Source of the DNA: Streptomyces sp. V1I1
GTDB taxonomy: Bacteria > Actinomycetota > Actinomycetes > Streptomycetales > Streptomycetaceae
Assembly (NCBI RefSeq): GCF_030817355.1
Contig: NZ_JAUSZH010000001.1
Coordinates: 3,032,501 to 3,096,500, forward strand
Direction: 5' to 3'
DNA: 64,000 nucleotides
Position numbers and translations under genes: made by a program
Shown here: positions 17,194 through 25,890 of the stretch, piece after piece
Layout of the letters: each line of letters begins with the position of its first letter
Position numbering within the stretch: the stretch's first letter is position 1
The notes under the pieces: generated by a model
Databases searched by the model: none
What the model was told of the DNA's origin: nothing
What the model saw: the letters and a program-made list of their open reading frames with translations, nothing else

Positions 17194-18171
17194 ATGGGCG
17201 ATGAAGAAGCGACGATCCGCTCGGATGCGGAGGCGGGCAGCGTTGACGCGATGGTGCGTCTGGCTCAACTGCTGAGTAGGTGGGGTGCGACGGAAGAAGC
17301 GATGGCAGAAGCTGAGCCTTGGTTCCGCCGGGCCGCGGAGGCAGGCAGCACTTACGAGATGGAGTGTCTGGCTCTCTTCCTGAGCAGGCGGGGCGCGACG
17401 GACGAGGCTGAGTCCTGGTACCGCCGGGCCGCAGAGGCAGGCAGCGACGGCGCCGTTCTGTACCTGGCCCGGTTCCTACGCGCTCGGGGCGCGAAGGACG
17501 AGGCGGAGTCTTGGTACCGCCGTGTGACAGATGACCGCTACGCGGTGCCGGCGATGACGGGTTTGGCCCAGCTCTTGCATGAGCGGGGCGCGGCGGAAGA
17601 CGCAATCGCGGTGTATCGCCAGGCTTTTGGGAGGGACTACGTCGCCGCGACGTGTTCCGCCCTGGCGAGGGTGCATGAGTGGGTCCCTGACCTGCTTGCC
17701 CGGGGAAGGTTCGAGGCGGCCGAGGCGGTCTTGCGCGAGCTGGAGCGTCAGGAAGAGTACATGGCGCGCATCGAGGAAGAGTACGAGGCGCGCATCAGAG
17801 ACGAAATCGCCCGAACCGGGGTGGTGCCCGCGACGGGCGGCTCCAGTTGGGGCACGATGGTGATGACCATGGTCGCCACTGCGGCAGTGATCCCATTTCT
17901 GCAAACGATCATGGCCAAGGCGGGTGAAGACGGCTACGGTGCGGTGCGTTCTGCGATCCGGCGCATGTCACGACGCGAGCAGGTGCAGCCCGCTGAGCCC
18001 GATGGCCAGAAGAACGTGATCATCCATGTGCCTGTGAACGTGCCGGATGAGGCGCTTCGACGCTTGATGAGCATGGACCTGGCAGCCCTCATGAGGGCCA
18101 GCAATTCCAGTGCTATCGAAGTGTCCTGGGACGACGACCAACAGGAGTGGAAAGTGGTCACCCGCGGCTGA
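17194..18171 (+). CDS. Sel1/TPR-like repeat protein with one membrane segment
   Basis: 325 aa, start ATG at 17194 after a GAAGGGGCGGG stretch. The N-terminal 160 residues are four to five helical repeats of about 37 residues carrying AESWYRRAAEAGS / AEPWFRRAAEAGS signatures, typical of Sel1/TPR solenoids. A charged coiled segment (RQEEYMARIEEEYEARIRDEIA) leads to a hydrophobic stretch (TMVMTMVATAAVIPFLQTIM, about residues 217-236), then a 90-residue C-terminal domain ending SAIEVSWDDDQQEWKVV. No catalytic motif seen. It lies between IS630 and inverted IS-end remnants and is oriented convergently with the peptide operon, so its membership of that system is uncertain. Confidence 0.75.
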   Translation: MGDEEATIRSDAEAGSVDAMVRLAQLLSRWGATEEAMAEAEPWFRRAAEAGSTYEMECLALFLSRRGATDEAESWYRRAAEAGSDGAVLYLARFLRARGAKDEAESWYRRVTDDRYAVPAMTGLAQLLHERGAAEDAIAVYRQAFGRDYVAATCSALARVHEWVPDLLARGRFEAAEAVLRELERQEEYMARIEEEYEARIRDEIARTGVVPATGGSSWGTMVMTMVATAAVIPFLQTIMAKAGEDGYGAVRSAIRRMSRREQVQPAEPDGQKNVIIHVPVNVPDEALRRLMSMDLAALMRASNSSAIEVSWDDDQQEWKVVTRG

Positions 18172-18644
18172 AGCGTTCAAGAGGTCGTCCACAGGTTCCT
18201 CGCCGTGCAACCCGACTTCTCGCTCAGTGCAAGCTCAAGGTTCGATGGCACGCGATCAAACATCAAGGACACAGGACAACAAACGACAACCCGCGTTCAA
18301 GCTCAGTAGTCGCAGCCGAGAGCGCCGGAGCTGAGTGGGGAGGACCGTGTCATGTCCCCTTCCCTACCGCTCAGGAACCTGCGTGTCCGGCGGGGTGAGG
18401 GATCGTTCAGGTCGCTTTGGACTGGGTGATCTGTCGGGTACTACCGAAGAACGCGGGGTGGGGCGGGCGTTGGAGGCGCAGCGCAGGGTGATCCACCGGA
18501 TTCTCTTCCGACAACGGACCGGCATCGTGGCGAGACTGCCGACGCGGTTTGGGAAGTGGAGGAACACGGCCAGATCGACGTTCATGCCTCCACCGGCCTC
18601 GCAATACGTGATGGCGCAGCTACTGGCGGGGGCTGGCCAGGAAT
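18172..18644. other. 473-bp convergent intergenic region with IS-end remnant
   Basis: Bases 18232-18279 match, in inverted orientation, the upstream terminal region of the IS630 copy at 17015-17059 (shared blocks TCGATGGCACGCG, TCAA and ACAGGACA). The rest (18290-18644) has no ORF I trust; short minus-strand frames near 18364-18604 have no family I recognise. This looks like the decayed end of a second IS copy. Confidence 0.55.
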
Positions 18645-21641
18645 CTAACCGGCGGAGTGTCGGCGCAGTGCCTCCTCCACTCGCTGCAGGTCCGGGGACC
18701 CGATGCGTTGGAGGATGGCCAGCGCGTCCCGCAGGCGGGAGAGGCCCTGCTCCGGCTCATTTGTGCCGAAGAGACAGCGGGCAAGTCCCTCCAGCGCATG
18801 CGCCTCGAGCAGGGGTGCTTCGATGTCGCGTGCTCCTGCAAGGGCAGATGTCAACGGGTCGTGTGCCTCTTCGCATTGAGCACGGCGCACCAGCAGGTTT
18901 CCCTGTGCGATTAGGGCGTCCGTCTGGCCGTACCGGTGGCCTAGGGATGTGTGCAGCTCAAGGGCCGCACCAATGTCCGCTTCTGCGCCTGCCCGGTCTT
19001 CGAGCAAGCCCTTCACCACCCCCAACTCCTTCAGGGAGCAGGCCTCCCCGTAGCGGAAGCCGAACTCTCTGTGCTGGGCGATCGCTTGGATGTGTGTGGT
19101 CATGGCGGCGGTGTAGTTGCCCATGAGGCGGTGGAGCGCGCCCAGGTCGGTCAGTGCAAGCCCCATCCCGTAGCGGCTGCCGAGCTCCCGGTGCAGATCC
19201 ACCGACCTTGTCAAAGTGGCTAGAGAAGACCCGAAGTCACCGGTCAGGTACTCGACAACACCCAACTCCTTAAACGAGTACGCCTGGCCGTGGCGGTCGC
19301 CGAGGGCGTGATGCAGGTCCAGCGCATGAGCGATCTGCGCTGTCGCAGTCGGATAGTCACCCAAGTGGTAGTTAGTGAGGGCGAGTTGGTTGTAGGCGAA
19401 TGCTTCCCCGTACTCATTGCCCAGGTCCTGGTAGATCTCGAGCGACTCGGCGTGGATGTTGTGCGCTGTACGCAAAAACCCCAGCAACCAGTGCAGTGTC
19501 CCCAGCTCGTGCAGCGTATTGGCTTCTCCCAGCGTGTTGCCCAGCGCTCGGTAGAGCTCACGCGCCCGCTCCTGGCTCGCCCGGTCGGCCTCGTACTCGC
19601 AGCAGAGGCGCTGCGCAACGCCAAGTTCGTGAACAGCCGTCGCCTCGCCCAGGCGGTCATCCACCTGTCGGTGAAGCTCCTGCGCTCGCTCCTGGCTCGC
19701 CATCGCGGCGGAGAATTCACCCCGCAGGCGCTGCATGGACCCCAGACGGCCCCATGCCTGCGCCTCGCCCGCCTGGTCGCCTGCCGCCGTCGCTGCAGTC
19801 AGCGCGCTCTCATGCAGGGCCATCGCCTGATCCCAGTGCCCCTGACTGCGCAGAAAGTTGTTCATCGCCGCTGAGATGCCGACCGCATGCGCGGGACGCG
19901 CATGGACCGCAGCGTAGTCCACAGTCGCATGGATGTTGGAGCGCTGGTGCTTCAGCCAGTCCACGGCCTGCGCCGGGCCAGCGAAGTCCGGGGCCCATGC
20001 CGGGGGAGTGGAGGAAGCTGGCACGTCCGACTCGGGCGTACGTCCTTTGATCAGCTGGGCCGCCCTACGAACCGTGTGCTGGTAGTAGTTCAACATGCGG
20101 GTCACCGCGGCCTCGGTCTCCGCCACCGGGTCCAGGGAGACCAGCGACTGCGCCTTCTCGCGCACGAGGTCGTGCATGCGGTAGTCGCCGCGAGCGGGCT
20201 CATCGATGAGATGGTGCATGAAGATGCCGTCGAGGAATTCTTGCGCGTTCGCCAGAGGGATATCAGCGAGCGACGCCGCGATGTACGCATCGATCACCGA
20301 TCCGGGGTGCAAGCCCAGCAGCCGGAACAGCCGCTGTTGCCCTGAGGTGAGGTCACGGTAGGACAGATCGAACGCAGAGGCGACCGAGTCCTCCTCAGCC
20401 CGCATCGTCGCGATGCGGTGCCGGGTCGCCGCCAGATCCTCGACCAGGTCCTGAACGCTCCAGTGCGGGTGGTGTGCCAGCTTTCCCGCGGTCAGCCGAA
20501 TGGCCAGCGGAAGATAGCCGCACAGTCGGACGACCTCCGCGACCTGAGGATCGGACGGAATCAGGCCTGGACGCGCCGCGAGGCGTGAGAAGAGCACCTT
20601 GGCTTCTGCCGGAGGCATGGTTTCTAAGCTGATCGGGACCACCCCTTCGAGCGCAGTGAGCCGGCGTCGGCTCGTGACCAGGACGAGTGAGCCCTGGGAG
20701 CCGGGCAGCAGGTGACGCACTTGCTCACTGGACACAGCATCGTCCAGCAGCAGCAGTATCCGCTTCGTTCGCAGTCGGTCTCGCCATAATGCCGATCGGG
20801 TCTGCAGGTCGGAGGGGATCTGAGCGGCGGGAACACCGATGACTAGTAGAAGGGACGCGAGCGCGTCCCGTGGGTCGACGGGCCGCTGCCCGGGCGTGTG
20901 GCCGTGGAGGTGCAGGAACAGCTGACCGTCCTGGAAGCGGGGGGCGAGGAGATGGGCGGCACGCACGGCCATGGCGCTCTTGCCGACTCCTGCCATCCCG
21001 TCGATCGCATGGATGTCAACCCCCTGCATCGCAGGCCCAGTTACATTCATCGCCTCCAATACGCGCTCAAGCTCGGCATGACGGCCGGTGAACGAAGGGA
21101 TATCGCGGGGCAGACTGAACGTAGCGGCGGCCCGGGTGGGGAGAGATAGTCCGTCGATCCGCAGGCCGAGGGCTTCCAGCCGCCCTATGATCTCCGCCGT
21201 GTCGAGCGCGTGCACCAACTCAGTGAGCTCGCTGGCTGCAGCGTACTGACGAAGTCCGGATACGACAGCCTCGCAGACGCGCTCCGTGAACCGATCCGGC
21301 TCGATCTCGACGACGTCTTGGAACGGCAGCCCGGTGGTGTCGCTGACCCATTCCCCGAAATCTGCGATCTGGTCCGCCACCGATTCCTGCAGGGCGTCGC
21401 GCACAGACACGCTGCCGTCGAGGCGCAGCTTGGGCGGCGAGCTGAAAGAGCGGACAAGGCCGTGCTCAAGCGTGCTGCGCACGGCGGGGTCTGATTGGGC
21501 AATGACCGTTCCCACGGAACGGCCGATTGTCTTTCGCAGGGACCGGTCGTCACGACGATTTCTGACAAGTTCAACGCCGGAGTCGTTGCATAACGTGACC
21601 AGCCAGCCGACTACAGCGCTGACGATGTCGATCGAGACCAT
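18645..21641 (-). CDS. NB-ARC NTPase with tetratricopeptide repeats, FxsT-like component of a radical-SAM peptide system
   Basis: 998 aa. Residues 1-170 form an N-terminal helical region with no recognised fold. The NB-ARC domain follows, with P-loop GMAGVGKS (215-222), Walker B RILLLLDDA, sensor LVLVTSRRRL, GxP LCGYLPLAIRL and MHD-type YRMHDLVREKA. The C-terminal 430 residues are about ten TPRs with repeated GEAxxxxELG blocks. TPR/NTP-binding proteins accompany FxsA/FxsB peptide loci in actinomycetes (established association), which fits the context here. The start at 21641 lies 31 bases inside the upstream gene, so translation is coupled. Leu17 is a TTA codon (21591-21593), predicting bldA dependence. 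Confidence 0.85.
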   Translation of the reverse strand: MVSIDIVSAVVGWLVTLCNDSGVELVRNRRDDRSLRKTIGRSVGTVIAQSDPAVRSTLEHGLVRSFSSPPKLRLDGSVSVRDALQESVADQIADFGEWVSDTTGLPFQDVVEIEPDRFTERVCEAVVSGLRQYAAASELTELVHALDTAEIIGRLEALGLRIDGLSLPTRAAATFSLPRDIPSFTGRHAELERVLEAMNVTGPAMQGVDIHAIDGMAGVGKSAMAVRAAHLLAPRFQDGQLFLHLHGHTPGQRPVDPRDALASLLLVIGVPAAQIPSDLQTRSALWRDRLRTKRILLLLDDAVSSEQVRHLLPGSQGSLVLVTSRRRLTALEGVVPISLETMPPAEAKVLFSRLAARPGLIPSDPQVAEVVRLCGYLPLAIRLTAGKLAHHPHWSVQDLVEDLAATRHRIATMRAEEDSVASAFDLSYRDLTSGQQRLFRLLGLHPGSVIDAYIAASLADIPLANAQEFLDGIFMHHLIDEPARGDYRMHDLVREKAQSLVSLDPVAETEAAVTRMLNYYQHTVRRAAQLIKGRTPESDVPASSTPPAWAPDFAGPAQAVDWLKHQRSNIHATVDYAAVHARPAHAVGISAAMNNFLRSQGHWDQAMALHESALTAATAAGDQAGEAQAWGRLGSMQRLRGEFSAAMASQERAQELHRQVDDRLGEATAVHELGVAQRLCCEYEADRASQERARELYRALGNTLGEANTLHELGTLHWLLGFLRTAHNIHAESLEIYQDLGNEYGEAFAYNQLALTNYHLGDYPTATAQIAHALDLHHALGDRHGQAYSFKELGVVEYLTGDFGSSLATLTRSVDLHRELGSRYGMGLALTDLGALHRLMGNYTAAMTTHIQAIAQHREFGFRYGEACSLKELGVVKGLLEDRAGAEADIGAALELHTSLGHRYGQTDALIAQGNLLVRRAQCEEAHDPLTSALAGARDIEAPLLEAHALEGLARCLFGTNEPEQGLSRLRDALAILQRIGSPDLQRVEEALRRHSAG

Positions 21642-22735
21642 AACAGTTTCGCCCCCTCATCGCCCTTTGCAGTCCGTTGGCTCATAGTAGCCGGTCGATT
21701 ACTCAGGCGGGCCATCTGTGCGGCAGCGTAGGAGGCGTAAGGGCCACCGAGGCCCGCTGCCGTTCGATAGCTCCGCCGCGCTAGGGCGAGCCGGTCGGAG
21801 ATGACCAGATTGTCCGCCAGGAGAACATGACTGGCTGTATCCAACGGATCGAGGCGAACGACTTTCCGAAGGTATAGCTCGGCCGTGCGTCGATCTCCGG
21901 CGGCCTCGGCCGCTTTCGACTGTGAGATCAGGACAAATCGTAGATTTTCTGGGTGTAGGTAGGCGCCTTGAACGGAGTCCGCAGATTCCAGTCGCGCGTA
22001 ATGCTCGGACAGGTCCAGCTGGCGCCGTACCTCCGAGTGGTCGGAGAGGAAAAAGGGGACAAAACTCATACCCCGCCAGCATGCGCTGAGCATCAGAGCG
22101 CTAAATCCGCCTTCCGGCGGGTCCCCCATCAGACGTTCAGCAGCATTCTGCCAGTGAAGCATCTCGCTCATGGTGCGGTCGGAACGGGCATGCTTGACGA
22201 GAAGATTGATTGCGGCGCTCAGTCGGGCGTTCGCGGGAAACCGGTGATTCTCGGCAACGCGAACGAGAAGTTCGGTAGTCCTGGCCGCGAGATTCGGTGC
22301 CATTCCCCGGGTGACCTGGGCGGCCGTATAGTGCAGGATTTCTAGTCTGACGTGTACCAGGGATTCCGGATCGCCGTTCCGGGCAGGCGCCAGTCCTGCA
22401 AGAGTGTGCCAGAAGCCGAGTCTGGCAAGTACTTTTGCGACGGAGAGGCACCTGGAGTCTTCCAGCGAGTCCCAGTCGTTCAGTTCTTGGCATAGTAAGG
22501 CCCATGCGGCGCTGCGCGATGGCTCGGGGAGCCCGCGCGGGTCATGGACGTGCGCCCACCGCGGAAAAGCGACGGCAAGGGACTGGCGGAAGTTCCCTGA
22601 AGTCACGACTTGGTAGGGCGGTAGCAGCCGTCCCGCCAGATACCGCCGGCCTATGTCCGCCACAGCTCTGGCGTGGAGCGGTCCCTGGTCCGTTTCGAGG
22701 TCGAAGTATGCGGCGAGCACTGAGTCATTCATCAT
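21611..22735 (-). CDS. alpha-helical protein of unknown function in the radical-SAM peptide operon
   Basis: 374 aa from the ATG at 22735 (an adjacent ATG at 22732 is equivalent). Predominantly helical with TPR-like pieces near the C-terminus (AELYLRKVVRLDPLDTASHV, a recognisable TPR, and ARRSYRTAAGLGGPYASYAA). I see no HExxH hydroxylase motif, no protease or transporter features, no signal peptide and no transmembrane segment. It overlaps the maturase gene by 11 bases and the NB-ARC gene by 31 bases, so it belongs to the operon. Leu80 is a TTA codon (22496-22498). It is not FxsC as far as I can recognise; it could be a leader-binding or immunity/scaffold protein, but that is a guess. Confidence 0.75.
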   Translation of the reverse strand: MMNDSVLAAYFDLETDQGPLHARAVADIGRRYLAGRLLPPYQVVTSGNFRQSLAVAFPRWAHVHDPRGLPEPSRSAAWALLCQELNDWDSLEDSRCLSVAKVLARLGFWHTLAGLAPARNGDPESLVHVRLEILHYTAAQVTRGMAPNLAARTTELLVRVAENHRFPANARLSAAINLLVKHARSDRTMSEMLHWQNAAERLMGDPPEGGFSALMLSACWRGMSFVPFFLSDHSEVRRQLDLSEHYARLESADSVQGAYLHPENLRFVLISQSKAAEAAGDRRTAELYLRKVVRLDPLDTASHVLLADNLVISDRLALARRSYRTAAGLGGPYASYAAAQMARLSNRPATMSQRTAKGDEGAKLLWSRSTSSAL

Positions 22736-23894
22736 CGGCCAGCGCTCCTGCCACTCTCAGGTGCCCCGCGGCGAAAATATCGGCGTGCAGGCGTGAGCGC
22801 ACGTGAACAATGAGTTTCTGCAGGTCCCGGCAATAGACGGAGGGATTGAGAAAACCGTGTCCGACGCGGTAGCGGTGAGCGATGTGCCCTCCACCGCACA
22901 CCCGCTGAAGGCTGCACGCTCTGCAGGTGTCGCACAGTCTGGCAGCACCCAGCTGACGGGCGACCGTGGCCGGGTGGGCGAGGGCCTCTTGCAGTGCATG
23001 GTCGCGGACATTGAGCCCGAGACCTGCGGCCCCCGCGAAAGCCGACTTGAGGGAGTCGACTTGCTCGAGGCTCCCATCGGTCTCGACTATCAGGGAACGG
23101 AAAGGAGTCAGGCCGACTGACTCGGATCTGGCCGCGCTGCCTAGGAGGAGCATGATGACATCCTCGAACAGTCGCACACCGGTTTCCCGCAGAGGGGCCT
23201 CGTACCATCGCTCGAAAATGGGCAACAGCCAATCGGCATAAGGTGTTGACCGGGAATTGCTGTGACGTCCGGGAGGAGGATTCGTCCAGTTCCCGTGAGG
23301 CAGAAGAAAATCCACGGCAGGGGGGTTGTGAGCCAACAGTTCACCGTAGGTCTCCAGCGGATCGTTCTCCAGGCTAACGGTGGCCAGCAGCCCAGAAAAG
23401 AGATGGCGGGTTTCCGGCCGGGTGAGCAGTGACAGTTTCTCCGACACACGTGCATGGCTTCCGCTGCCCCGTCGATCCTTCCGATGACGGTCATGGGCCG
23501 CCCGCGCCCCGTCGAGGCTTATTCCGACCTTGATGTCAAAACGGTCGAAGAGCTCCAGGTACTCCTCGTCCAGGAGCAGTCCATTGGTCTGAATGCCGAG
23601 CGATACCTTGGCGCTGCCGGAGAGACGGGTCGTAATGTGTTCGGCGGCGTGGGATATTCTTTGGTAACCCGCAAGCAGGGGCTCACCGCCGTGCAGAACT
23701 ACCTGCACCGAGGGAAGACTGAATTCTCGAATATGCTCGGACATTCTATACACGGTGGCCTCAAGAACTGCCGTAGACATCGCCGCAGGTCGAGTACGCC
23801 AGCTCTGGTCGGCCATCTCGTACAAATAGCAGTAGTCGCATCTCAGATTACAGTGGCCGTGCATTTTCAGGATGAACTGAGTGAACGGCTGCAT
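22725..23894 (-). CDS. FxsB-type radical SAM/SPASM peptide maturase, cyclophane-forming family
   Basis: 389 aa. The radical SAM cluster motif is CNLRCDYC (C15, C19, C22), followed by VVLHGGEPLLAG (GGE, SAM binding), IQTNGLLLD and the VGISLDGARAAHDRHRKD block that is diagnostic of FxsB and relatives. The SPASM end has cysteines in CDTCRACSLQRVCGGGHIAH and a final NPSVYC. These enzymes join an aromatic side chain to the beta-carbon of a residue two positions on, making three-residue cyclophanes. It is the short form, without the metallohydrolase-like extension known in some FxsB proteins. The ATG at 23894 lies two bases after the peptide gene's stop codon. I found no TTA codon in this gene. Confidence 0.92.
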   Translation of the reverse strand: MQPFTQFILKMHGHCNLRCDYCYLYEMADQSWRTRPAAMSTAVLEATVYRMSEHIREFSLPSVQVVLHGGEPLLAGYQRISHAAEHITTRLSGSAKVSLGIQTNGLLLDEEYLELFDRFDIKVGISLDGARAAHDRHRKDRRGSGSHARVSEKLSLLTRPETRHLFSGLLATVSLENDPLETYGELLAHNPPAVDFLLPHGNWTNPPPGRHSNSRSTPYADWLLPIFERWYEAPLRETGVRLFEDVIMLLLGSAARSESVGLTPFRSLIVETDGSLEQVDSLKSAFAGAAGLGLNVRDHALQEALAHPATVARQLGAARLCDTCRACSLQRVCGGGHIAHRYRVGHGFLNPSVYCRDLQKLIVHVRSRLHADIFAAGHLRVAGALADDE

Positions 23895-23896
23895 GT

Positions 23897-24085
23897 TCAG
23901 AGTTCCGGCTCTATGAAGGAATTGAAAGTGCCTTCGGCAGGGCGGTTGCCATCATAAATGCCGTAACGTCGCAGCAGTATCACACGCAGGGCCGGATTTG
24001 CCGTGCGCAGAATGACTCGCAGTGCCGAGGCCGCGGCATCGGATAATTCATTGTCATCGAAGTCGTATTTCTCTTCGTTCTCCAT
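23897..24085 (-). CDS. 62-aa precursor peptide of the radical-SAM operon (FxsA-like)
   Basis: The acidic leader (MENEEKYDFDDNELSD) is followed by an internal near-repeat, ALRVILRTANP then ALRVILLRRYG (residues 21-42), and the C-terminal GTFNSFIEPEL. F54-N55-S56 fits the Phe-x-Ser cyclophane motif of FxsA-type precursors, but six residues follow the Ser rather than two. A GGGGGCGA site precedes the ATG at 24085. The maturase start follows directly. Leu14 is TTA (24044-24046). It is assigned as a precursor from size, position, motif and partner; the family match is by eye only. Confidence 0.8.
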   Translation of the reverse strand: MENEEKYDFDDNELSDAAASALRVILRTANPALRVILLRRYGIYDGNRPAEGTFNSFIEPEL

Positions 24086-24148
24086 TCGCCCCCGGATCTT
24101 TTATGAGAATGTTGGCGCACACCATTAGCTTTGCCAATGGCTCGGTGC

Positions 24149-24177
24149 AGAGTACATCTCGCCGTTCAGAGCGTCAA
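24149..24177 (-). promoter_or_regulatory. vegetative-type promoter of the peptide operon
   Basis: On the minus strand TTGACG (24172-24177) and TACTCT (24149-24154) are spaced by exactly 17 bases. The start point would be near 24142, giving a leader of about 57 nt before the peptide ATG at 24085. The surrounding 260 bp (24086-24346) is AT-richer than the genome and holds no other gene that I can see. Confidence 0.65.
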
Positions 24178-24346
24178 GATGACAATGCGGCCATTAAGTG
24201 TGTGCAATGTTGTCAGGTGACATCAGGAACATCACTAGCTTCATTCCTGCGCCTGCTGCCCAGCGGCTGTGGACGAGGGCCGCTGTCGCGGCACGCAGGC
24301 CGTCGGCCGCCGCACACAACGAAGGCTGGCCAACCTCGGACAGGAC

Positions 24347-25834
24347 CTAATCGCGAGTCCACTTGGGCACGAGAAGGTCAGGGTTGAACGGGCGCCTTCC
24401 GCCACCTCCAACGGGCAGGACGATCACCGCATGCAATGCCTCTCGGACGAGAGCCCGCTTCTGCGCCATGTCGAGCTTGTTCGAGTACCACTGCTCACGT
24501 ACATCCTCGGTCAGGGCGGAAGCACGCTGAATCTGCAACGCGTGCTGCGTGCGTTCCTTTCGCAGCTCTTTGATGCGGGACTCCATCCTGTGGTTCTCAG
24601 GGAAGAAGAGCTCATCCGAAATCTGATCCTCTTGCCATTTCTGCAACATCGTTCGCTGCTTGGTCATCAGTCGGTTTAGTTCCTCCTCTCCACCCCACTC
24701 AGCGTCCAACTCCTGCTTGACCGCGGCCCGCTCCTCCAGCTTCGCCAACACAGCTTCGGTGATGTACTCATCAACCTTGGCCCCGTTGCGGGCGCTCCCC
24801 CCGCAGCCCCCCATGGAACGGGACGGGCATTGGTAGACATAGCCACCCGACAAGTCCGGCCTCGTGCTCACCCTCAAGGGAGCATTGCAAAACTTCCCGT
24901 CTTCCTTGGGCTTTCCGCACCGGAGAATCCCTGTCAGAAGATGCGAGGGAGTTCGATAGTCGGTGATGGTTCCGTCGGCCTTGATGTTGGGTCCGACTCG
25001 CGCCGAGAAGAGCGCATCGATCGCCATCCATTCCTTCGGCGTGATGATGGGATCCCATTTACCCACCACGGGGACACCGTCGGCGTCCCTCACCAGCTCC
25101 CCATTGTGCTTGCGCCATCCGCACATGCGGGGATTCCACAGGGCGAGCTTGAGCGACCGGGATTGCCATACGTTGTTGTGGACCGTGCGCAACTCTGCAT
25201 CCCGCCATGCTTCAAGGATGGAGTGCAGCGACTTTCCGGCGATGACGTCGCGGGCCGCCTGAGCGAGGTGCCGGGCCTCCTCGGGGCGAAGCGTCAGCTT
25301 GTCGTGCTCCCAACCGAACGGCCGCGTTCCGCCGACAGGGATGCCCTGTTCTGCACGACGACGGTGCGACCGACGTGTTCGCCGCCTGATCTTCCGCACT
25401 TCCGCCTTGGAGACCACCACGCCGAAGAGCCCCATCGACTCAACATCCTCGTTATAGAGGTCCTTGAGTCCCTTGGCGTCCGCGTAGATCCGTCGGTCCT
25501 CGAACGTCACTGCGTCCACGAACCGTTCGTAGTCGCCTACACGCCTCACCAGCCGGTCATCCGCGACAACTATGGCGCCGCGCACTGTCCGACCGTCCGG
25601 AAGATGCCCCACCTTGAGGACCTTCAGCATTGCTTCAAAGTCGGGCCGCACAAGATCTGCCTTCGCTGCTGAAAGATCGTTGTCCGTGTAGTAGTGCATG
25701 ATCTTCAAGCCCAGCGTGGCCGCCGTCTCGTCGTTCACCAGGTGCTGGTCTTCGACCCCGTGGGCGTCCCTGGCCAAGTCCGCCGAGATCCTTGCGTACG
25801 CCACCACCGGCACTAACTGATCGTCGCTGCTCAT
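24347..25834 (-). CDS. int: large serine recombinase (integrase) of the element
   Basis: 495 aa. The N-terminal resolvase domain has the nucleophile S17 in YARISAD and the arginines of the active site (VADDRLVRR). The recombinase domain ([14 protein letters not shown]), a zinc ribbon ([11 protein letters not shown] ... [11 protein letters not shown]) and a C-terminal coiled coil ([19 protein letters not shown]) follow, as in phiC31-type integrases. It is transcribed away from the right junction and starts 57 bp from it. Codon 7 is TTA (25814-25816), so translation should need bldA tRNA. No recombination directionality factor is recognisable nearby, so excision may be impaired. Confidence 0.92.
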   Translation of the reverse strand: MSSDDQLVPVVAYARISADLARDAHGVEDQHLVNDETAATLGLKIMHYYTDNDLSAAKADLVRPDFEAMLKVLKVGHLPDGRTVRGAIVVADDRLVRRVGDYERFVDAVTFEDRRIYADAKGLKDLYNEDVESMGLFGVVVSKAEVRKIRRRTRRSHRRRAEQGIPVGGTRPFGWEHDKLTLRPEEARHLAQAARDVIAGKSLHSILEAWRDAELRTVHNNVWQSRSLKLALWNPRMCGWRKHNGELVRDADGVPVVGKWDPIITPKEWMAIDALFSARVGPNIKADGTITDYRTPSHLLTGILRCGKPKEDGKFCNAPLRVSTRPDLSGGYVYQCPSRSMGGCGGSARNGAKVDEYITEAVLAKLEERAAVKQELDAEWGGEEELNRLMTKQRTMLQKWQEDQISDELFFPENHRMESRIKELRKERTQHALQIQRASALTEDVREQWYSNKLDMAQKRALVREALHAVIVLPVGGGGRRPFNPDLLVPKWTRD

Positions 25835-25890
25835 GCCTAACTCCCCCTATCTGTCTAGGACTTCCAATACTGCCTGAAGTACATAGGTAT
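25835..25890. promoter_or_regulatory. phage-side half of attR and integrase leader
   Basis: The 56 bp between the integrase start and the repeated core. Arm sequence TGCCTGAAGTACATAGGTAT here and GTATCTTTCAAGCAGC just right of attL (15407-15422) are imperfect inverted repeats of one another, as expected for the two halves of a serine-integrase attP. Confidence 0.5.

Noticed and set aside
18364..18604. Short minus-strand frames between the repeat protein and the NB-ARC gene
   Set aside because: No ribosome site, no recognised family, arginine/proline-rich composition typical of noncoding GC-rich DNA; at most IS debris.
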